From Microbacterium sp. LCT-H2 (GTDB lineage Bacteria > Actinomycetota > Actinomycetes > Actinomycetales > Microbacteriaceae): a stretch of DNA of 64,000 nt. The first letter of the stretch is position 1, and each line of letters starts with the position of its first letter. The notes below the pieces were generated by a model, which did no database searches, was not told the DNA's origin, and saw nothing but the letters and a program-made list of their open reading frames with translations. Positions 32,217 to 42,065 of the stretch are shown piece after piece. Location: positions 364,408 to 428,407 of the forward strand of contig NZ_MODW01000003.1 in the NCBI RefSeq assembly GCF_001866135.1. Reading direction: 5' to 3'. Both the position numbers and the translations under genes were made by a program.

Positions 32217-33787
32217 ACCCCGGTCAGCGATGTCGCTTCCTCGTACGCGGCCTTCAGCTCCGCGGACAGTCTGCCTCGTACACCGACCGCATAGCCGTTA
32301 GCGATCCCCCACGCGCGGATCTCCGCCGGCGACCCGGCGGCCACCCCCGGATCATTGCGTTGCGCGGCCGGTGCTTTCGGTGCGACCTTCGGGGCGGCAG
32401 TGAGCGCGGGCTGCAGGTGCTTCAACAGGGCAGCATACGTCTCAGGGGCGACGATGCGGGTTCCCAGCTCGTGTGCGCGCTCGAGTTTTCCGCCGGAGAA
32501 CGACCCGTCGGTGACCAGCATCGCCGTCAATCCCGATACCGAGCCAAGAACTCGCACACCCAGCTCCCGAGAGCGATCCTCGAGTCGTGCACGCTGTCGG
32601 TCCTGCCCCACGAAGCCCGTGAACACGACCTTGTCCCCCACGCGCAGAGGGTCTCCGTACACCCACGTTGCCGGCAGCGGCCGCAGGCCTGCGCTCAGAC
32701 GCGCAGCGCGGGCAGCATCAGCTTCGGCGATGAGGCCCGGCACCATTTTCGAGGGCAGCTGCAATGCCGAAGCGATGGCCTCGAGCTGCGCTCGCTCATC
32801 ACCAGAGACATGCCCGTCGTCGAGCGCGTTGTGGGCTAGCGCCAGGAGTAGCGCGGTGTGCGCCGCTGTGATGTCAGTCGCGTTGAGGTCGTACGCCTCG
32901 ACGAGGTCTTGGAGCGCGGCCGCCTCAGCGTCGGTGATGACGCCGTCCTCAAGAGCGTCGAGGACGGTCTCGACGTAGGTGAGGGACCCGACTGGAGCGC
33001 CCTCGTCCAGTACTTCCGCGAGGCTCAGTTTCGTCAGCTGTGCGATGAGCGCGGGTCGCTCCGGTGCCGTGGCGGTCCGCCGAGTGCGGCGACGAGTCGC
33101 CGACTCGTCCGGCAAGAACGTGAGCGGCGGGCGGCTGGGCCCTGTCGGCCAGACGACGCCGCGCGCCTCGTTCGGAACCGACATGAGCGCGGGGTGCGGC
33201 GACACTCGCCCCTGAGCCTGGAGGTAGTGGCGCAAGAGGCCGGCTGTCGCACGAGCGTCCCCGAGAGCCGAGTGCGCGTCGTTCAGAGGTACTCGGGCGC
33301 TCCAACAGCAGTCGATCAGACGACGTCGATCGAGGTTCGGGAGATAGTGGTGGCTGCCGTCGAGCGTGCAGTATGCAGGAAGCCACGGGACGTCCCACCC
33401 CGCCCGTCGGAACTCCGCACGGAGGAACCCGAGGTCGAAGCGCGCGTTGTGTGCAGCGATAGGAAGACCGGAGATGTAAGGGACGATGGAGGACGCAACA
33501 TCGCGGAACAGTGGCGCATGGGCGACGTCTGCCTCCGTGATGCCGTGGATGTGAGTCGCTCCGACGGGGCCCTCCGGGTTGAACCGCGTCGACCACTCGT
33601 CGACGATCTGGCCGCGCTGATCTATACGCACCACCGCGAGTTCGAGCACACGGTCCCTCTTGGGCGACAGGCCCGTGGTCTCCACATCGATGATGGCGAA
33701 GTACGGCGACTGGGCCCGAGTTCGCACGGCCGGTGCCTCGTCCGTCTTTGTCCTTCCGCCATCGAACAGCCTCTTGAACCAGCTCAT
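32213..33787 (-). CDS. Multi-domain exonuclease: DEDDh exonuclease + TerB-like + BRCT + Lsr2-like C-terminus
   Basis: 524 residues from the ATG at 33787 (GAAGGGGCGGGG before it). Residues ~28-195 are a DnaQ/epsilon-type 3'-5' exonuclease: Asp34 and Glu36 in FAIIDVETTGL, the AAHNARFDLGFL motif and NDAHSALGDARATAGLL with the His/Asp pair. Residues ~265-375 (DGVITDAEAAALQDLVEAY...SGDERAQLEAIASAL) look TerB-like. Residues ~395-470 (GDKVVFTGFVGQDRQRARLEDRSRELGVRVLGSVSGLTAMLVTD) are a BRCT domain. The last ~40 (SPAEIRAWGIANGYAVGVRGRLSAELKAAYEEA) match the DNA-binding end of Lsr2. Such proteins are probably DNA-end or nick processing factors. It heads a unit with the downstream small gene. Confidence 0.82.
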   Translation of the reverse strand: MSWFKRLFDGGRTKTDEAPAVRTRAQSPYFAIIDVETTGLSPKRDRVLELAVVRIDQRGQIVDEWSTRFNPEGPVGATHIHGITEADVAHAPLFRDVASSIVPYISGLPIAAHNARFDLGFLRAEFRRAGWDVPWLPAYCTLDGSHHYLPNLDRRRLIDCCWSARVPLNDAHSALGDARATAGLLRHYLQAQGRVSPHPALMSVPNEARGVVWPTGPSRPPLTFLPDESATRRRTRRTATAPERPALIAQLTKLSLAEVLDEGAPVGSLTYVETVLDALEDGVITDAEAAALQDLVEAYDLNATDITAAHTALLLALAHNALDDGHVSGDERAQLEAIASALQLPSKMVPGLIAEADAARAARLSAGLRPLPATWVYGDPLRVGDKVVFTGFVGQDRQRARLEDRSRELGVRVLGSVSGLTAMLVTDGSFSGGKLERAHELGTRIVAPETYAALLKHLQPALTAAPKVAPKAPAAQRNDPGVAAGSPAEIRAWGIANGYAVGVRGRLSAELKAAYEEATSLTGV

Positions 33788-33904
33788 CCCCGCCCCTTCG
33801 TCTACGCCGATCCCACGGCGCACGACACCATCATGCCGAAGCCTGGCGACAGCCGAGACGTCTGACACCGCACGACCGTCACCGCTCGGGCGTCGCTGTC
33901 CCCC

Positions 33905-33957
33905 ATCCCGCTTGGGATCTTGCCGGTTTGCACTTCAGTCGGGTGCGGGACCGCACC
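33905..33957. promoter_or_regulatory. Two inverted repeats upstream of the exonuclease gene
   Basis: ATCCC-GCTT-GGGAT (33905-33918) and GGTGCGG-GA-CCGCACC (33942-33957) lie 118-170 bases before the exonuclease start and ~100 bases before the divergent small gene. They may be operators; no matching regulator is identified. Confidence 0.4.
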
Positions 33958-34044
33958 GCGTGTGACCCGGGTCGGCGATTACAGAAACCGAGACGAACGC
34001 CGCGGCGGGAGTCGATGGCGCGATGACGATGTCCGCTACGTAGA

Positions 34045-34050
34045 TACGAT
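34045..34050 (+). promoter_or_regulatory. -10 box (TACGAT) for the 116-residue protein
   Basis: TACGAT, 6 bases before the ATG at 34057; leaderless pattern. Confidence 0.45.
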
Positions 34051-34056
34051 GCCTCT

Positions 34057-34407
34057 ATGCCTAACCAGAACCCGGAGTTCGCCGACATCTACGGCGTGGC
34101 GCCTCACGTCGTCCCCGACGCCCACGACGCACCACGCCGAAACGTTGTCGTGCACCCGCGTTCTGATGTTGTCACCGTTCTCGGACGCACGTCGCAGCGC
34201 GGAGGGTTCAACGAGCAGCACTGCATGCTTAGCGAAGTGGACCTGTCCTGCCGTCTGGACCTGCCGGGCATGTTCGACGTGCGCCACAAGCACAGCATCT
34301 TCCGCGCACACTTCACCCGGCCCAGCGACTGCGAGTTCTACGGTTCTCTTGGAACGGACGAAGCCGGACAGCTGCGGGAGTTCTACGACCGCGTCAGCGG
34401 TTTCTGA
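34057..34407 (+). CDS. Hypothetical protein of the accessory stretch, function unknown
   Basis: 116 residues, soluble, with several histidines (PHVVPDAHDAPRRN, FDVRHKHSIFRAHF). A beta-rich pattern (VVVHPRSDVVTVLGRTSQRGGFNEQHCMLSEVDLSCRLDL) suggests a compact fold. No family is recognised. It stands on the same strand 68 bases before the HTH/metalloprotease pair and divergent from the exonuclease, so it may belong to either unit. Confidence 0.6.
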   Translation: MPNQNPEFADIYGVAPHVVPDAHDAPRRNVVVHPRSDVVTVLGRTSQRGGFNEQHCMLSEVDLSCRLDLPGMFDVRHKHSIFRAHFTRPSDCEFYGSLGTDEAGQLREFYDRVSGF

Positions 34408-34475
34408 CGAGACCGCGCATTGATCAACCGTCAGATAAGCTGGCAGACTTTGCTTCTCCATGAAAGGGCACAATT

Positions 34476-35285
34476 GTGCACGCGACCGGAACACCCGACT
34501 GGATCACCGAGCTGACCGCAGAACACGCGGCGCTGGCGCCCGGTGACGCCTGGGCGCTGTCCTGGGACGGTGCCCATGAAGGCGTTGTGGTCATCGCTCA
34601 GGTGCACGACGAGTTCGTGCTCGGCATCCCTCTGACGCACGGTGAGGCCAGCTCGACAGAGATTCCCGCAGTTCTCGGTGAGGTGGCGGTAACCCTCTGG
34701 CCGCAGGCGGAGACCGGCCTCGGGACCTTCCTCCTCCATCGCCGGCTGGGATGCGTACTTAACGACACGCAGCTGCGGGAGATGCGTCGGTGGGCTGCAG
34801 GGCGTGGGGAGTTGCAGACGCTTGTCCCCGGCTCAGGCGCCGCCAATGTGGATGAACTCATGCAGGTCCTGCAGGACTACCAGCGCCGCTGCTTCATCGA
34901 ATGGCCGTCAGAGACCGAGGTGACCATCGACGTCAACGCCACCGGCATGACGCCCCGCCAGTTTCGCGACGCGACCGGCCTCGACACCGAACGGGTGGTG
35001 GATCTGTGGGACGGCCATCTCCTCACCGCTGAGGAACGCGAACTGGTGGAGGCGTCCTGGACGACTCACGCCTCCACTATCTCGACCCGGGAACTGTCAT
35101 CGCCTGACGTGAAGCTGCTCGTCGTTGAGCTCTGCGAAGCTGCGGGCACCTCCGAGCGTGAGGCACGTAACGCCGCACGGAGTGCGTACGCTCTCGCTGC
35201 CCGCACGGACAGCGTCTCGGAACGCGCATCGACACGCGCAGCAGACACACTCCGCCTCCTCATCCAAGACGCCCATGCTTCCTGA
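34476..35285 (+). CDS. Hypothetical protein with possible HTH region, overlapping the metalloprotease gene
   Basis: 269 residues with a GTG start after AAAGGG. Residues ~20-95 (PGDAWALSWDGAHEGVVVIAQVHDEFVLGIPLTHGE...) read as a beta-barrel-like domain. Residues ~157-195 (MTPRQFRDATGLDTERVVDLWDGHLLTAEERELVEA) resemble an XRE-type helix-turn-helix. The C-terminal ~70 are helical and rich in Ala/Arg/Ser. It overlaps the downstream ImmA/IrrE-type gene by 11 bases. ImmA/IrrE proteases typically act on a partner HTH repressor or antitoxin encoded next to them, so this is the probable partner (inference). I cannot name the family. Confidence 0.6.
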   Translation: MHATGTPDWITELTAEHAALAPGDAWALSWDGAHEGVVVIAQVHDEFVLGIPLTHGEASSTEIPAVLGEVAVTLWPQAETGLGTFLLHRRLGCVLNDTQLREMRRWAAGRGELQTLVPGSGAANVDELMQVLQDYQRRCFIEWPSETEVTIDVNATGMTPRQFRDATGLDTERVVDLWDGHLLTAEERELVEASWTTHASTISTRELSSPDVKLLVVELCEAAGTSEREARNAARSAYALAARTDSVSERASTRAADTLRLLIQDAHAS

Positions 35286-36321
35286 CGTTCGCACTGCCGC
35301 TGAATGGTTGCAGCCAGACAACATCGCCGCCGCAGCCGAGCACCTCCTCGAACACATGCCGTTCGACCAGCCGCGGGAAGCTCTTGAGTCGGACGTGATC
35401 CGAGCGCTCCAAGACTCCGACCACATCGACTTCGAATGGAGCTCCCGGGTCGACACCACCTGCGAGCTTCACGGCACGTACTCCAGCCCGCCCGCACGTA
35501 TCAGAGTGTCACGAAAGCAACCCACCGCTCGGGCGCACTTCACTGCAGCGCACGAGTTCGGACATCACCTACAACGCCACGATGACCAGTGGGCGATGGA
35601 TGTCATGGCCGTTCTTCGCCGCAGCGACCCCGTCATGATGCGTCATGTCGAAGAGGCCGTCAGCAACTGTGTCGCGGTGGACCTGCTCATGCCGGAGCGC
35701 ATCGTCGAAGACGCGTGGACCGGCCAGCTGACCCCTGCGTTCATTCGCGCGCTGACACGCAACGGGCAGGTGTCGCGACAGGCAGCTATCATCCGCGCCT
35801 CGGCATGGTCTCAGGAGAGCGAACCGCACGCCGTCATCATCGTCGCTGACCCGCTCACTGGACTCGTGCTGTCATCTGTATCGCACGAGACCTCGAGCCT
35901 GACGCGCCCGCCGAAGAACAGCGTGCAGCCAGACTTCCGCGCGCTTCCCGCAGGCCCCGAAGGTATACGCGGGGCCACCGAAGGCTTCATCTACTCCACG
36001 AACTCCGCCCGCTCCGACATCACCTACGACTGGGGGTGGGATGCGAGTGGTACGCATCTGCTGATTGTCGCGCGACCCACCTACCGGTTCGGCACGGCGC
36101 AGTGGGATCGCGACGACGTCGAGTGCCAGTCCGCGAGCTGTGACAGTTCGTTCTCCCGCAACGATGCGGTGCTCTGCCCGACGTGTATGCACCACGTCTG
36201 CCCTGACTGCGGGGCGTGCGGATGTGAGCGCCGGCGCGGGACGACATGCGCGGACTGCGGGATGGAGATGTCAATCCGCGAGTCCCAGATCGGCACCACC
36301 CACGAAGAGTGCCCGTTCTGA
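35275..36321 (+). CDS. ImmA/IrrE-type zinc metallopeptidase with C-terminal zinc-ribbon-like tail
   Basis: 348 residues. The active site is His93-Glu94-x-x-His97 (AAHEFGHHLQRH), and the second half of the motif is E-E-A-V-S-N-x-V-A-V-D-L-L-M-P (126-140), the usual ImmA/IrrE pattern E-xx-A-N-xFA-xxLLMP. Residues ~145-270 are a beta-rich region. The C-terminus carries ten cysteines between 284 and 346 in CxxC-type pairs (C301/C304, C309/C312, C315/C317, C325/C328), enough for at least two zinc ribbons; this is not part of the minimal ImmA. The family cleaves repressors or regulates stress response and prophages. The partner is probably the overlapping upstream gene. Confidence 0.78.
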   Translation: MLPDVRTAAEWLQPDNIAAAAEHLLEHMPFDQPREALESDVIRALQDSDHIDFEWSSRVDTTCELHGTYSSPPARIRVSRKQPTARAHFTAAHEFGHHLQRHDDQWAMDVMAVLRRSDPVMMRHVEEAVSNCVAVDLLMPERIVEDAWTGQLTPAFIRALTRNGQVSRQAAIIRASAWSQESEPHAVIIVADPLTGLVLSSVSHETSSLTRPPKNSVQPDFRALPAGPEGIRGATEGFIYSTNSARSDITYDWGWDASGTHLLIVARPTYRFGTAQWDRDDVECQSASCDSSFSRNDAVLCPTCMHHVCPDCGACGCERRRGTTCADCGMEMSIRESQIGTTHEECPF

Positions 36322-36606
36322 TACCCGCGGCTCGCCGTTAGAGTGGCGGGAGGTTGTCCAGGTTGTTCTTCGTCGTAGCGTCAGCCGTCGTCTCAGAAAC
36401 TTCTTCCCTGTCGGAGTCTGCTCGAGTAGACCTCCGCGCGCTGCGGGCAGCTAAGGTAGGCGTGTTCGTCTGGCCAAGACCTGGTGAGATCCTTGGGAGT
36501 GACGTGCCGCTTGTTCGGCATCTGTCTCGCGCTCCGCTCTTAATGGCGTCTTACGCCAACTAGCGAACCGGTGCCACGTCCTAAGGCGTGTGCCAACTTC
36601 ACCGTG
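36322..36606. other. Intergenic region between the metalloprotease and nrdF ends
   Basis: About 285 bases up to the hairpin at 36607. No tRNA fold or credible gene was seen; an open frame at 36354-36563 lacks coding character. A small hairpin GGCGT-CTT-ACGCC lies at 36544-36556. The stretch has less GC-rich sequence than the flanking nrd genes and marks the right edge of the accessory-looking segment. Confidence 0.5.
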
Positions 36607-36635
36607 GTGCGGCGTCACAATGCGTGACGCCGCAC
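36607..36635 (-). terminator. Hairpin terminator of the nrdHIEF operon
   Basis: Perfect 12-bp stem GTGCGGCGTCAC with its complement and a 5-base loop, starting 8 bases beyond the nrdF stop codon. No U-tract. Confidence 0.65.
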
Positions 36636-36643
36636 ACACGCAC

Positions 36644-37663
<1,020 letters not shown>

Positions 37664-39808
37664 TCAGAGCATGCACGAGACGCACTCGGTCATGTCGGTG
37701 CCCTCGAGCGCCAGCTGACGCAGACGGATGTAGTAGATCGTCTTGATGCCCTTGCGCCATGCGTAGATCTGGGCCTTGTTGATGTCACGCGTGGTGGCGG
37801 TGTCCTTGAAGAACAGCGTCAGCGACAGGCCCTGGTCGACGTGCTGCGTGGCCGCGGCGTACGTGTCGATGACCTTCTCGTAGCCGATCTCGTACGCGTC
37901 CTGGTAGTACTCCAGGTTGTCGTTCGTCATGAACGCCGCCGGGTAGTAGACGCGACCGAGCTTGCCTTCCTTGCGGATCTCGATCTTCGAGGCGATCGGG
38001 TGGATCGAGGAGGTCGAGTTGTTGATGTAGGAGATCGAGCCCGTCGGCGGCACGGCCTGCAGGTTCTGGTTGTAGATGCCGTGCTCCTGGATCGACGCCT
38101 TGAGCTGGACCCAGTCCTCCTGCGTCGGGATGTGCTTGCCCGCGAAGAGCTCCTTGACCTTCTCGGTCTCCGGGACCCAGGCGCGGTCGATGTACTTGTC
38201 GAAGAACTCGCCGGACGCGTAGGTCGAGTCGGCGAATCCGTCGAACGCCGTGCCGCGCTCGATCGCGAGCTGGTTCGAGGCGCGCAGCGCGTGGAACAGC
38301 ACGGTGTAGAAGTAGATGTTCGTGAAGTCGACACCCTCCTCCGAGCCGTAGAAGACGTGCTCGCGGGCGAGGTAGCCGTGCAGGTTCATCTGACCCAGGC
38401 CGATCGCGTGCGACCGGTCGTTGCCGTCCTCGATCGAGCGGACCGAGCGGATGTGGCTCTGGTCGCTGACCGCGGTGAGCGCGCGGATCGCGGTCTCGAC
38501 CGTCTGGCCGAGGTCGTCGGCGTCCATCGACAGCGCGATGTTCATCGAGCCGAGGTTGCAGGAGATGTCCTTGCCGATCTCCTTGTACGACAGGTCGTCG
38601 TTGTAGGTGGTCGGCGTGTTCACCTGCAGGATCTCGCTGCAGAGGTTCGACATGTTGATGCGCCCCTTGATGGGGTTGGCCTTGTTGACCGTGTCCTCGA
38701 ACATGACGTACGGGTAGCCGGACTCGAACTGGATTTCGGCGACGGTCTGGAAGAACTCGCGGGCGTTGATCTTCGTCTTCTTGATGCGCGGGTCGTCGAC
38801 CATCTCGCGGTACTTCTCGGTGACCGAGATGTCGCCGAACGGGACGCCGTAGACCTTCTCCACGTCGTACGGCGAGAACAGGTACATGTCCTCGTCGTTC
38901 TTGGCGAGCTCGAACGTGATGTCCGGCACCACGACACCGAGCGACAGCGTCTTGATGCGGATCTTCTCGTCCGCGTTCTCGCGCTTCGTGTCGAGGAAGC
39001 GCATGATGTCGGGGTGGTGGGCGTTGAGGTACACCGCACCCGCACCCTGACGCGCGCCGAGCTGGTTGGCGTAGCTGAAGCTGTCTTCGAGGAGCTTCAT
39101 GACGGGGATGATGCCCGAGGACTGGTTCTCGATCTGCTTGATCGGGGCGCCCGCCTCGCGGATGTTCGACAGCAGCAGGGCCACGCCGCCGCCGCGCTTC
39201 GAGAGCTGCAGGGCGGAGTTGATGCCGCGGGCGATCGACTCCATGTTGTCCTCGATGCGCAGCAGGAAGCAGCTAACGAGCTCGCCGCGCTGGGCCTTGC
39301 CCGCGTTGAGGAAAGTCGGGGTGGCCGGCTGGAAGCGACCGGAGATGATCTCCTCGACGAGGTTCACGGCGAGCTTCTCGTCGCCGTCGGCCAGGGCGAG
39401 CGCGGTCATCACGACGCGGTCCTCGAAGCGCTCGAGGTAGCGCTTGCCGTCGAACGTCTTCAGCGTGTAGCTCGTGTAGTACTTGAAGGCACCCAGGAAC
39501 GTCTCGAAGCGGAACTTCTTCGAGTAGGCGAGGTCGTTGAGCTTCTGCACGAAGTCGAACGAGTACTTCTCGATGACGGCGCCCTCGTAGTACTCCTTCT
39601 CCACGAGGTAGTCCAGGCGCTCCTTGAGCGAGTGGAAGAACACCGTGTTCTGGTTCACGTGCTGCAGGAAGTACTCCCGCGCAGCGCGCTTGTCGGCGTC
39701 GAACTGGATCTTCCCGTTCGCGTCGTACAGGTTCAGCATCGCGTTGAGCGCGTGGTAGTCCAGGCCCTCGTACGCGGGGTTCACCTTGAATGCCACTGTC
39801 TCGGTCAC
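37664..39808 (-). CDS. nrdE: Class Ib ribonucleotide reductase large subunit NrdE
   Basis: 714-residue catalytic alpha subunit, the standard length. Start GTG 39808 overlaps the nrdI stop by four bases (GTGA). Visible catalytic features include [26 protein letters not shown], with the cysteine of the redox pair, the radical-site NLCSEILQV and the C-terminal MTECVSCML, whose CxxC-like pair is re-reduced by NrdH. An upstream in-frame extension to 39904 is inside nrdI. Converts ribonucleoside diphosphates to deoxyribonucleotides. The operon order is nrdH-nrdI-nrdE-nrdF. Confidence 0.95.
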   Translation of the reverse strand: MTETVAFKVNPAYEGLDYHALNAMLNLYDANGKIQFDADKRAAREYFLQHVNQNTVFFHSLKERLDYLVEKEYYEGAVIEKYSFDFVQKLNDLAYSKKFRFETFLGAFKYYTSYTLKTFDGKRYLERFEDRVVMTALALADGDEKLAVNLVEEIISGRFQPATPTFLNAGKAQRGELVSCFLLRIEDNMESIARGINSALQLSKRGGGVALLLSNIREAGAPIKQIENQSSGIIPVMKLLEDSFSYANQLGARQGAGAVYLNAHHPDIMRFLDTKRENADEKIRIKTLSLGVVVPDITFELAKNDEDMYLFSPYDVEKVYGVPFGDISVTEKYREMVDDPRIKKTKINAREFFQTVAEIQFESGYPYVMFEDTVNKANPIKGRINMSNLCSEILQVNTPTTYNDDLSYKEIGKDISCNLGSMNIALSMDADDLGQTVETAIRALTAVSDQSHIRSVRSIEDGNDRSHAIGLGQMNLHGYLAREHVFYGSEEGVDFTNIYFYTVLFHALRASNQLAIERGTAFDGFADSTYASGEFFDKYIDRAWVPETEKVKELFAGKHIPTQEDWVQLKASIQEHGIYNQNLQAVPPTGSISYINNSTSSIHPIASKIEIRKEGKLGRVYYPAAFMTNDNLEYYQDAYEIGYEKVIDTYAAATQHVDQGLSLTLFFKDTATTRDINKAQIYAWRKGIKTIYYIRLRQLALEGTDMTECVSCML

Positions 39809-40239
39809 TGAAGATTCCACCGTCGTTCCAATCCGTCGCTCACGCGATCCACGTCGTCCTGTGTGCCGAAGATCTCGAGCCGATACAAGTGAGGCACGTG
39901 GCACTTGCGGCTGATGATGTCGCCGGCGAGGCAGAACGCGTCGCCGAAGTTGGTGTTGCCCGCGGAGATGACCCCGCGGATGTGGCGCCGGTTGCGCTCG
40001 TCGTTGAGGAACCGGATCACCTGCTTGGGCACGGCCCCCTTCTCGACCCCGCGCCCGACGCCCCCGCCATAGGTAGGGGTGACCAGCACAAAGGGCTCGT
40101 CGACGACGAGGTCCTCTTCGTTCCGGTGGAGGGGGATGCGTCGGGCGGGAAGCCCGAGCTTCTCGATGAAGCGCGCGGTGTTACCCGACACGCTCGAGAA
40201 GTAGACCAGGAGCGGCGCTGCGGTCGCGACGGCGCTCAT
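39805..40239 (-). CDS. nrdI: NrdI flavodoxin-like protein
   Basis: 144-residue flavodoxin-like activator. [28 protein letters not shown] is the phosphate-binding FMN loop, and [31 protein letters not shown] and [37 protein letters not shown] are diagnostic for NrdI. It supplies the oxidant that assembles the NrdF manganese cofactor. It sits between nrdH (6 bases upstream) and nrdE (4-base overlap). Confidence 0.94.
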   Translation of the reverse strand: MSAVATAAPLLVYFSSVSGNTARFIEKLGLPARRIPLHRNEEDLVVDEPFVLVTPTYGGGVGRGVEKGAVPKQVIRFLNDERNRRHIRGVISAGNTNFGDAFCLAGDIISRKCHVPHLYRLEIFGTQDDVDRVSDGLERRWNLQ

Positions 40240-40245
40240 GGTCGG

Positions 40246-40479
40246 TCACGCCAGGCGAGACGCGAGCTCGTCGATCTTGTCGGGACGGAAGCCCGACCAG
40301 TGGTCCTCGTCGGTGACGACGACCGGCGCCTGCATGTAGCCGAGCGCCTTGACCTGCTCCAGCGCCGTCGGGTCCTCCGACAGGTCGTGGATCTCGTACT
40401 CGATGCCCTTGGCATCCAGGGCACGGTAGGTCGCGTTGCACTGGACGCAGGAAGGCTTGGTGTACACCGTGATCGACAT
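40246..40479 (-). CDS. nrdH: NrdH glutaredoxin-like redoxin
   Basis: 77-residue thioredoxin-fold electron donor. MSITVYTKPSCVQCNATYRAL contains the active-site CVQC. The later PVVVTDEDHWSGFRPDKIDELASRL matches the NrdH WSGFRPD signature. It donates electrons to NrdE and is itself reduced by thioredoxin reductase. First gene of nrdHIEF, with GAGGGG before the ATG. The candidate NrdR box lies 52-67 bases upstream. Confidence 0.95.
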   Translation of the reverse strand: MSITVYTKPSCVQCNATYRALDAKGIEYEIHDLSEDPTALEQVKALGYMQAPVVVTDEDHWSGFRPDKIDELASRLA

Positions 40480-40530
40480 CTGAACCCCTCAAATCTCTGG
40501 TTTCTCCGGCAGACCTCCGCCGGGATCTCA

Positions 40531-40546
40531 ATACTACATATAGGGA
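40531..40546 (-). promoter_or_regulatory. Candidate NrdR box upstream of nrdH
   Basis: On the minus strand TCCCTATATGTAGTAT agrees at 12 of 16 positions with the ACACwATATATwGTGT NrdR consensus. A second weak TACA-N4-TGTA symmetric element lies at 40580-40591, at a centre distance of 47 bases that is not the usual one, so only one box is claimed. Confidence 0.5.
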
Positions 40547-40596
40547 CGGACATTCGGTGCGACCACAAGGGGTAGTAGTTACATCCGTGTAGTTTT

Positions 40597-40844
40597 TCCA
40601 CCGCTCTCTACAGATACAACACAGGTTGTCCACCGTTTCTTCCACAGGCGGACCCCCTCTCCCGAGGTCGTCCAGCCGCGGGAAATCGCGGCTGGGAGGA
40701 GCCTGTGAGGGATCCATCCACAGGCGGCACCTTACGACGGGCTTCGGACATCCCCAGGCCTGTGGAATTCGTCGGTCGGCGTGTCCACGGCGTGTCGCGG
40801 CACCTCGGCCACCGGCCCGTCTCCCCGACGTCCCCGCGGCCCGG
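40597..40844. other. Intergenic region between nrdH and the MFS gene
   Basis: About 250 bases with no gene. It holds TTGTCCACC (40626-40634), one mismatch from the actinobacterial DnaA box TTGTCCACA, and repeated TCCACAGGCGG-like elements (near 40641 and 40716). They could be weak DnaA sites, but I cannot test this. Confidence 0.4.
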
Positions 40845-40850
40845 TACCGT
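40845..40850 (+). promoter_or_regulatory. -10 box (TACCGT) for the MFS/sugar-kinase operon
   Basis: TACCGT, 6 bases before the GTG at 40857, supporting that start over longer open-frame extensions. Confidence 0.45.
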
Positions 40851-40856
40851 TGTCTG

Positions 40857-42065
40857 GTGGCGGGCTATCGGGATCTTCTTCGCACGCCGGGAGTGGGCCG
40901 CATGATCGCCGCCCAGCTCACCGCGCGCTTCCCCAACGGGATGATGTCCTTGGCGATCCTGCTGCACGTCGAGCAGCAGACCGGATCGTACGGATCGGCG
41001 GGCCTCGTGCTCGCCGCGACCAGTGTCGGCCAGGCGGTCGCCGGCCCCATCACCAGCCGCTGGATGGGCGCCTGGGGCATGCGGCGGGTGCTGACCCTCA
41101 CGCTGTCCGTCTGCGTGATCGCGGTGCTCGGTCTCGGGCTGCTGCCCCTCTCGGTTCCCGGCTACATGGCCCTCGGCATGATCGCCGGCCTCTCCACGCC
41201 GCCCGTGCAGGCGGCCGTCCGCACGATCTACCCCAAGCTCGTGAACGCCGGCCAGCTCACGCCGCTGTTCTCCCTCGACGCGTCCCTGCAGGAGATCATC
41301 TGGGTGCTGGCCCCGGTGGTCATCACCCTCGTCTCCACCCAGGTCGGCACCATGGAGGGCCTGCTCCTGGTGGCGATCGTCCTCGTCGCCGGCGGCGCAT
41401 GGTTCATCCTCTCCCCCGAGGTCGGCCGCGTGCGCATCCCCCGCAGCCGCAATGCGCTGGGCAAGGTCGTGCTCAAGCCGCCCGTGCTCCTCGCGACGGT
41501 CATCGGCTTCCTTCTCATCGGCGCCTGCTCGGCGGTCGAGGTCGGCGTGGTCGCGACGTTCGAGCACGGCAGCCTCGCGGCGGGCCTCGTCCTCGCCGTC
41601 TTCTCCGCCGGCAGCCTGGCCGGCGGCCTCGCCTTCGGTCATATCCCGATCGGCCCCTGGGCCATGGCGCGCCGCCTGCTCATCGTCACCGTGGGCCTGG
41701 CCCTCACGATGGTGATGCTCAACGTGTTCTGGCTGGGCGGCACGCTCATCCTCGCCGGCATCGGCATCGCTCCCGCCCTGGCGGTGCTGTTCGCCATCAC
41801 CACGGCCAGCGTGAAGTTCAGCGAGACCGCCGAGGCCTTCGGCTGGGCGGGCACCGGACAGCTCATCGGCGCCGCGGCCGGATCGGCGGTCGCCGGCTTC
41901 CTCGTCGACGTCGGCGACTGGCGCGGCGCCTACCTGGCCGCCACCATCTTCGCGGGCGTCGGACTGCTCGTCTCGATCGTGTTCGTGCGCTCCTTCCCCG
42001 ATCTGCGTCACCGCGACGCGAGCCCCCATCCCGACACCGAGCCCCTGGCGGTCACCCCCTCATGA
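40857..42065 (+). CDS. MFS transporter (12-TM), coupled to a sugar kinase
   Basis: 402 residues with a GTG start. About 12 hydrophobic helices; RDLLRTPGVGRMIAAQLTARFPNGMMSLAILLHVEQQTGSYGSAGLVLAATSVGQAVAGPITSRWMGAWGMRRVL carries motif-A-like basic residues. It belongs to the sugar/drug MFS group without a clearly named member. Its ATGA overlap with the PfkB sugar kinase suggests that transport and phosphorylation of one sugar or sugar acid are linked (inference). The substrate is unknown. Confidence 0.8.
   Translation: MAGYRDLLRTPGVGRMIAAQLTARFPNGMMSLAILLHVEQQTGSYGSAGLVLAATSVGQAVAGPITSRWMGAWGMRRVLTLTLSVCVIAVLGLGLLPLSVPGYMALGMIAGLSTPPVQAAVRTIYPKLVNAGQLTPLFSLDASLQEIIWVLAPVVITLVSTQVGTMEGLLLVAIVLVAGGAWFILSPEVGRVRIPRSRNALGKVVLKPPVLLATVIGFLLIGACSAVEVGVVATFEHGSLAAGLVLAVFSAGSLAGGLAFGHIPIGPWAMARRLLIVTVGLALTMVMLNVFWLGGTLILAGIGIAPALAVLFAITTASVKFSETAEAFGWAGTGQLIGAAAGSAVAGFLVDVGDWRGAYLAATIFAGVGLLVSIVFVRSFPDLRHRDASPHPDTEPLAVTPS

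Noticed and set aside
36354..36563. 69-residue open frame after the metalloprotease gene
   Set aside because: No ribosome-binding site, no -10 spacing and irregular composition; it is probably chance in a gene-poor gap.
40580..40591. Second NrdR box (TACA-N4-TGTA) upstream of nrdH
   Set aside because: Poor match to the consensus and a 47-base centre distance that does not fit paired NrdR boxes.
40626..40726. Replication origin suggested by DnaA-box-like sequences
   Set aside because: Only one close match to the box; dnaA, dnaN and other origin genes are absent.
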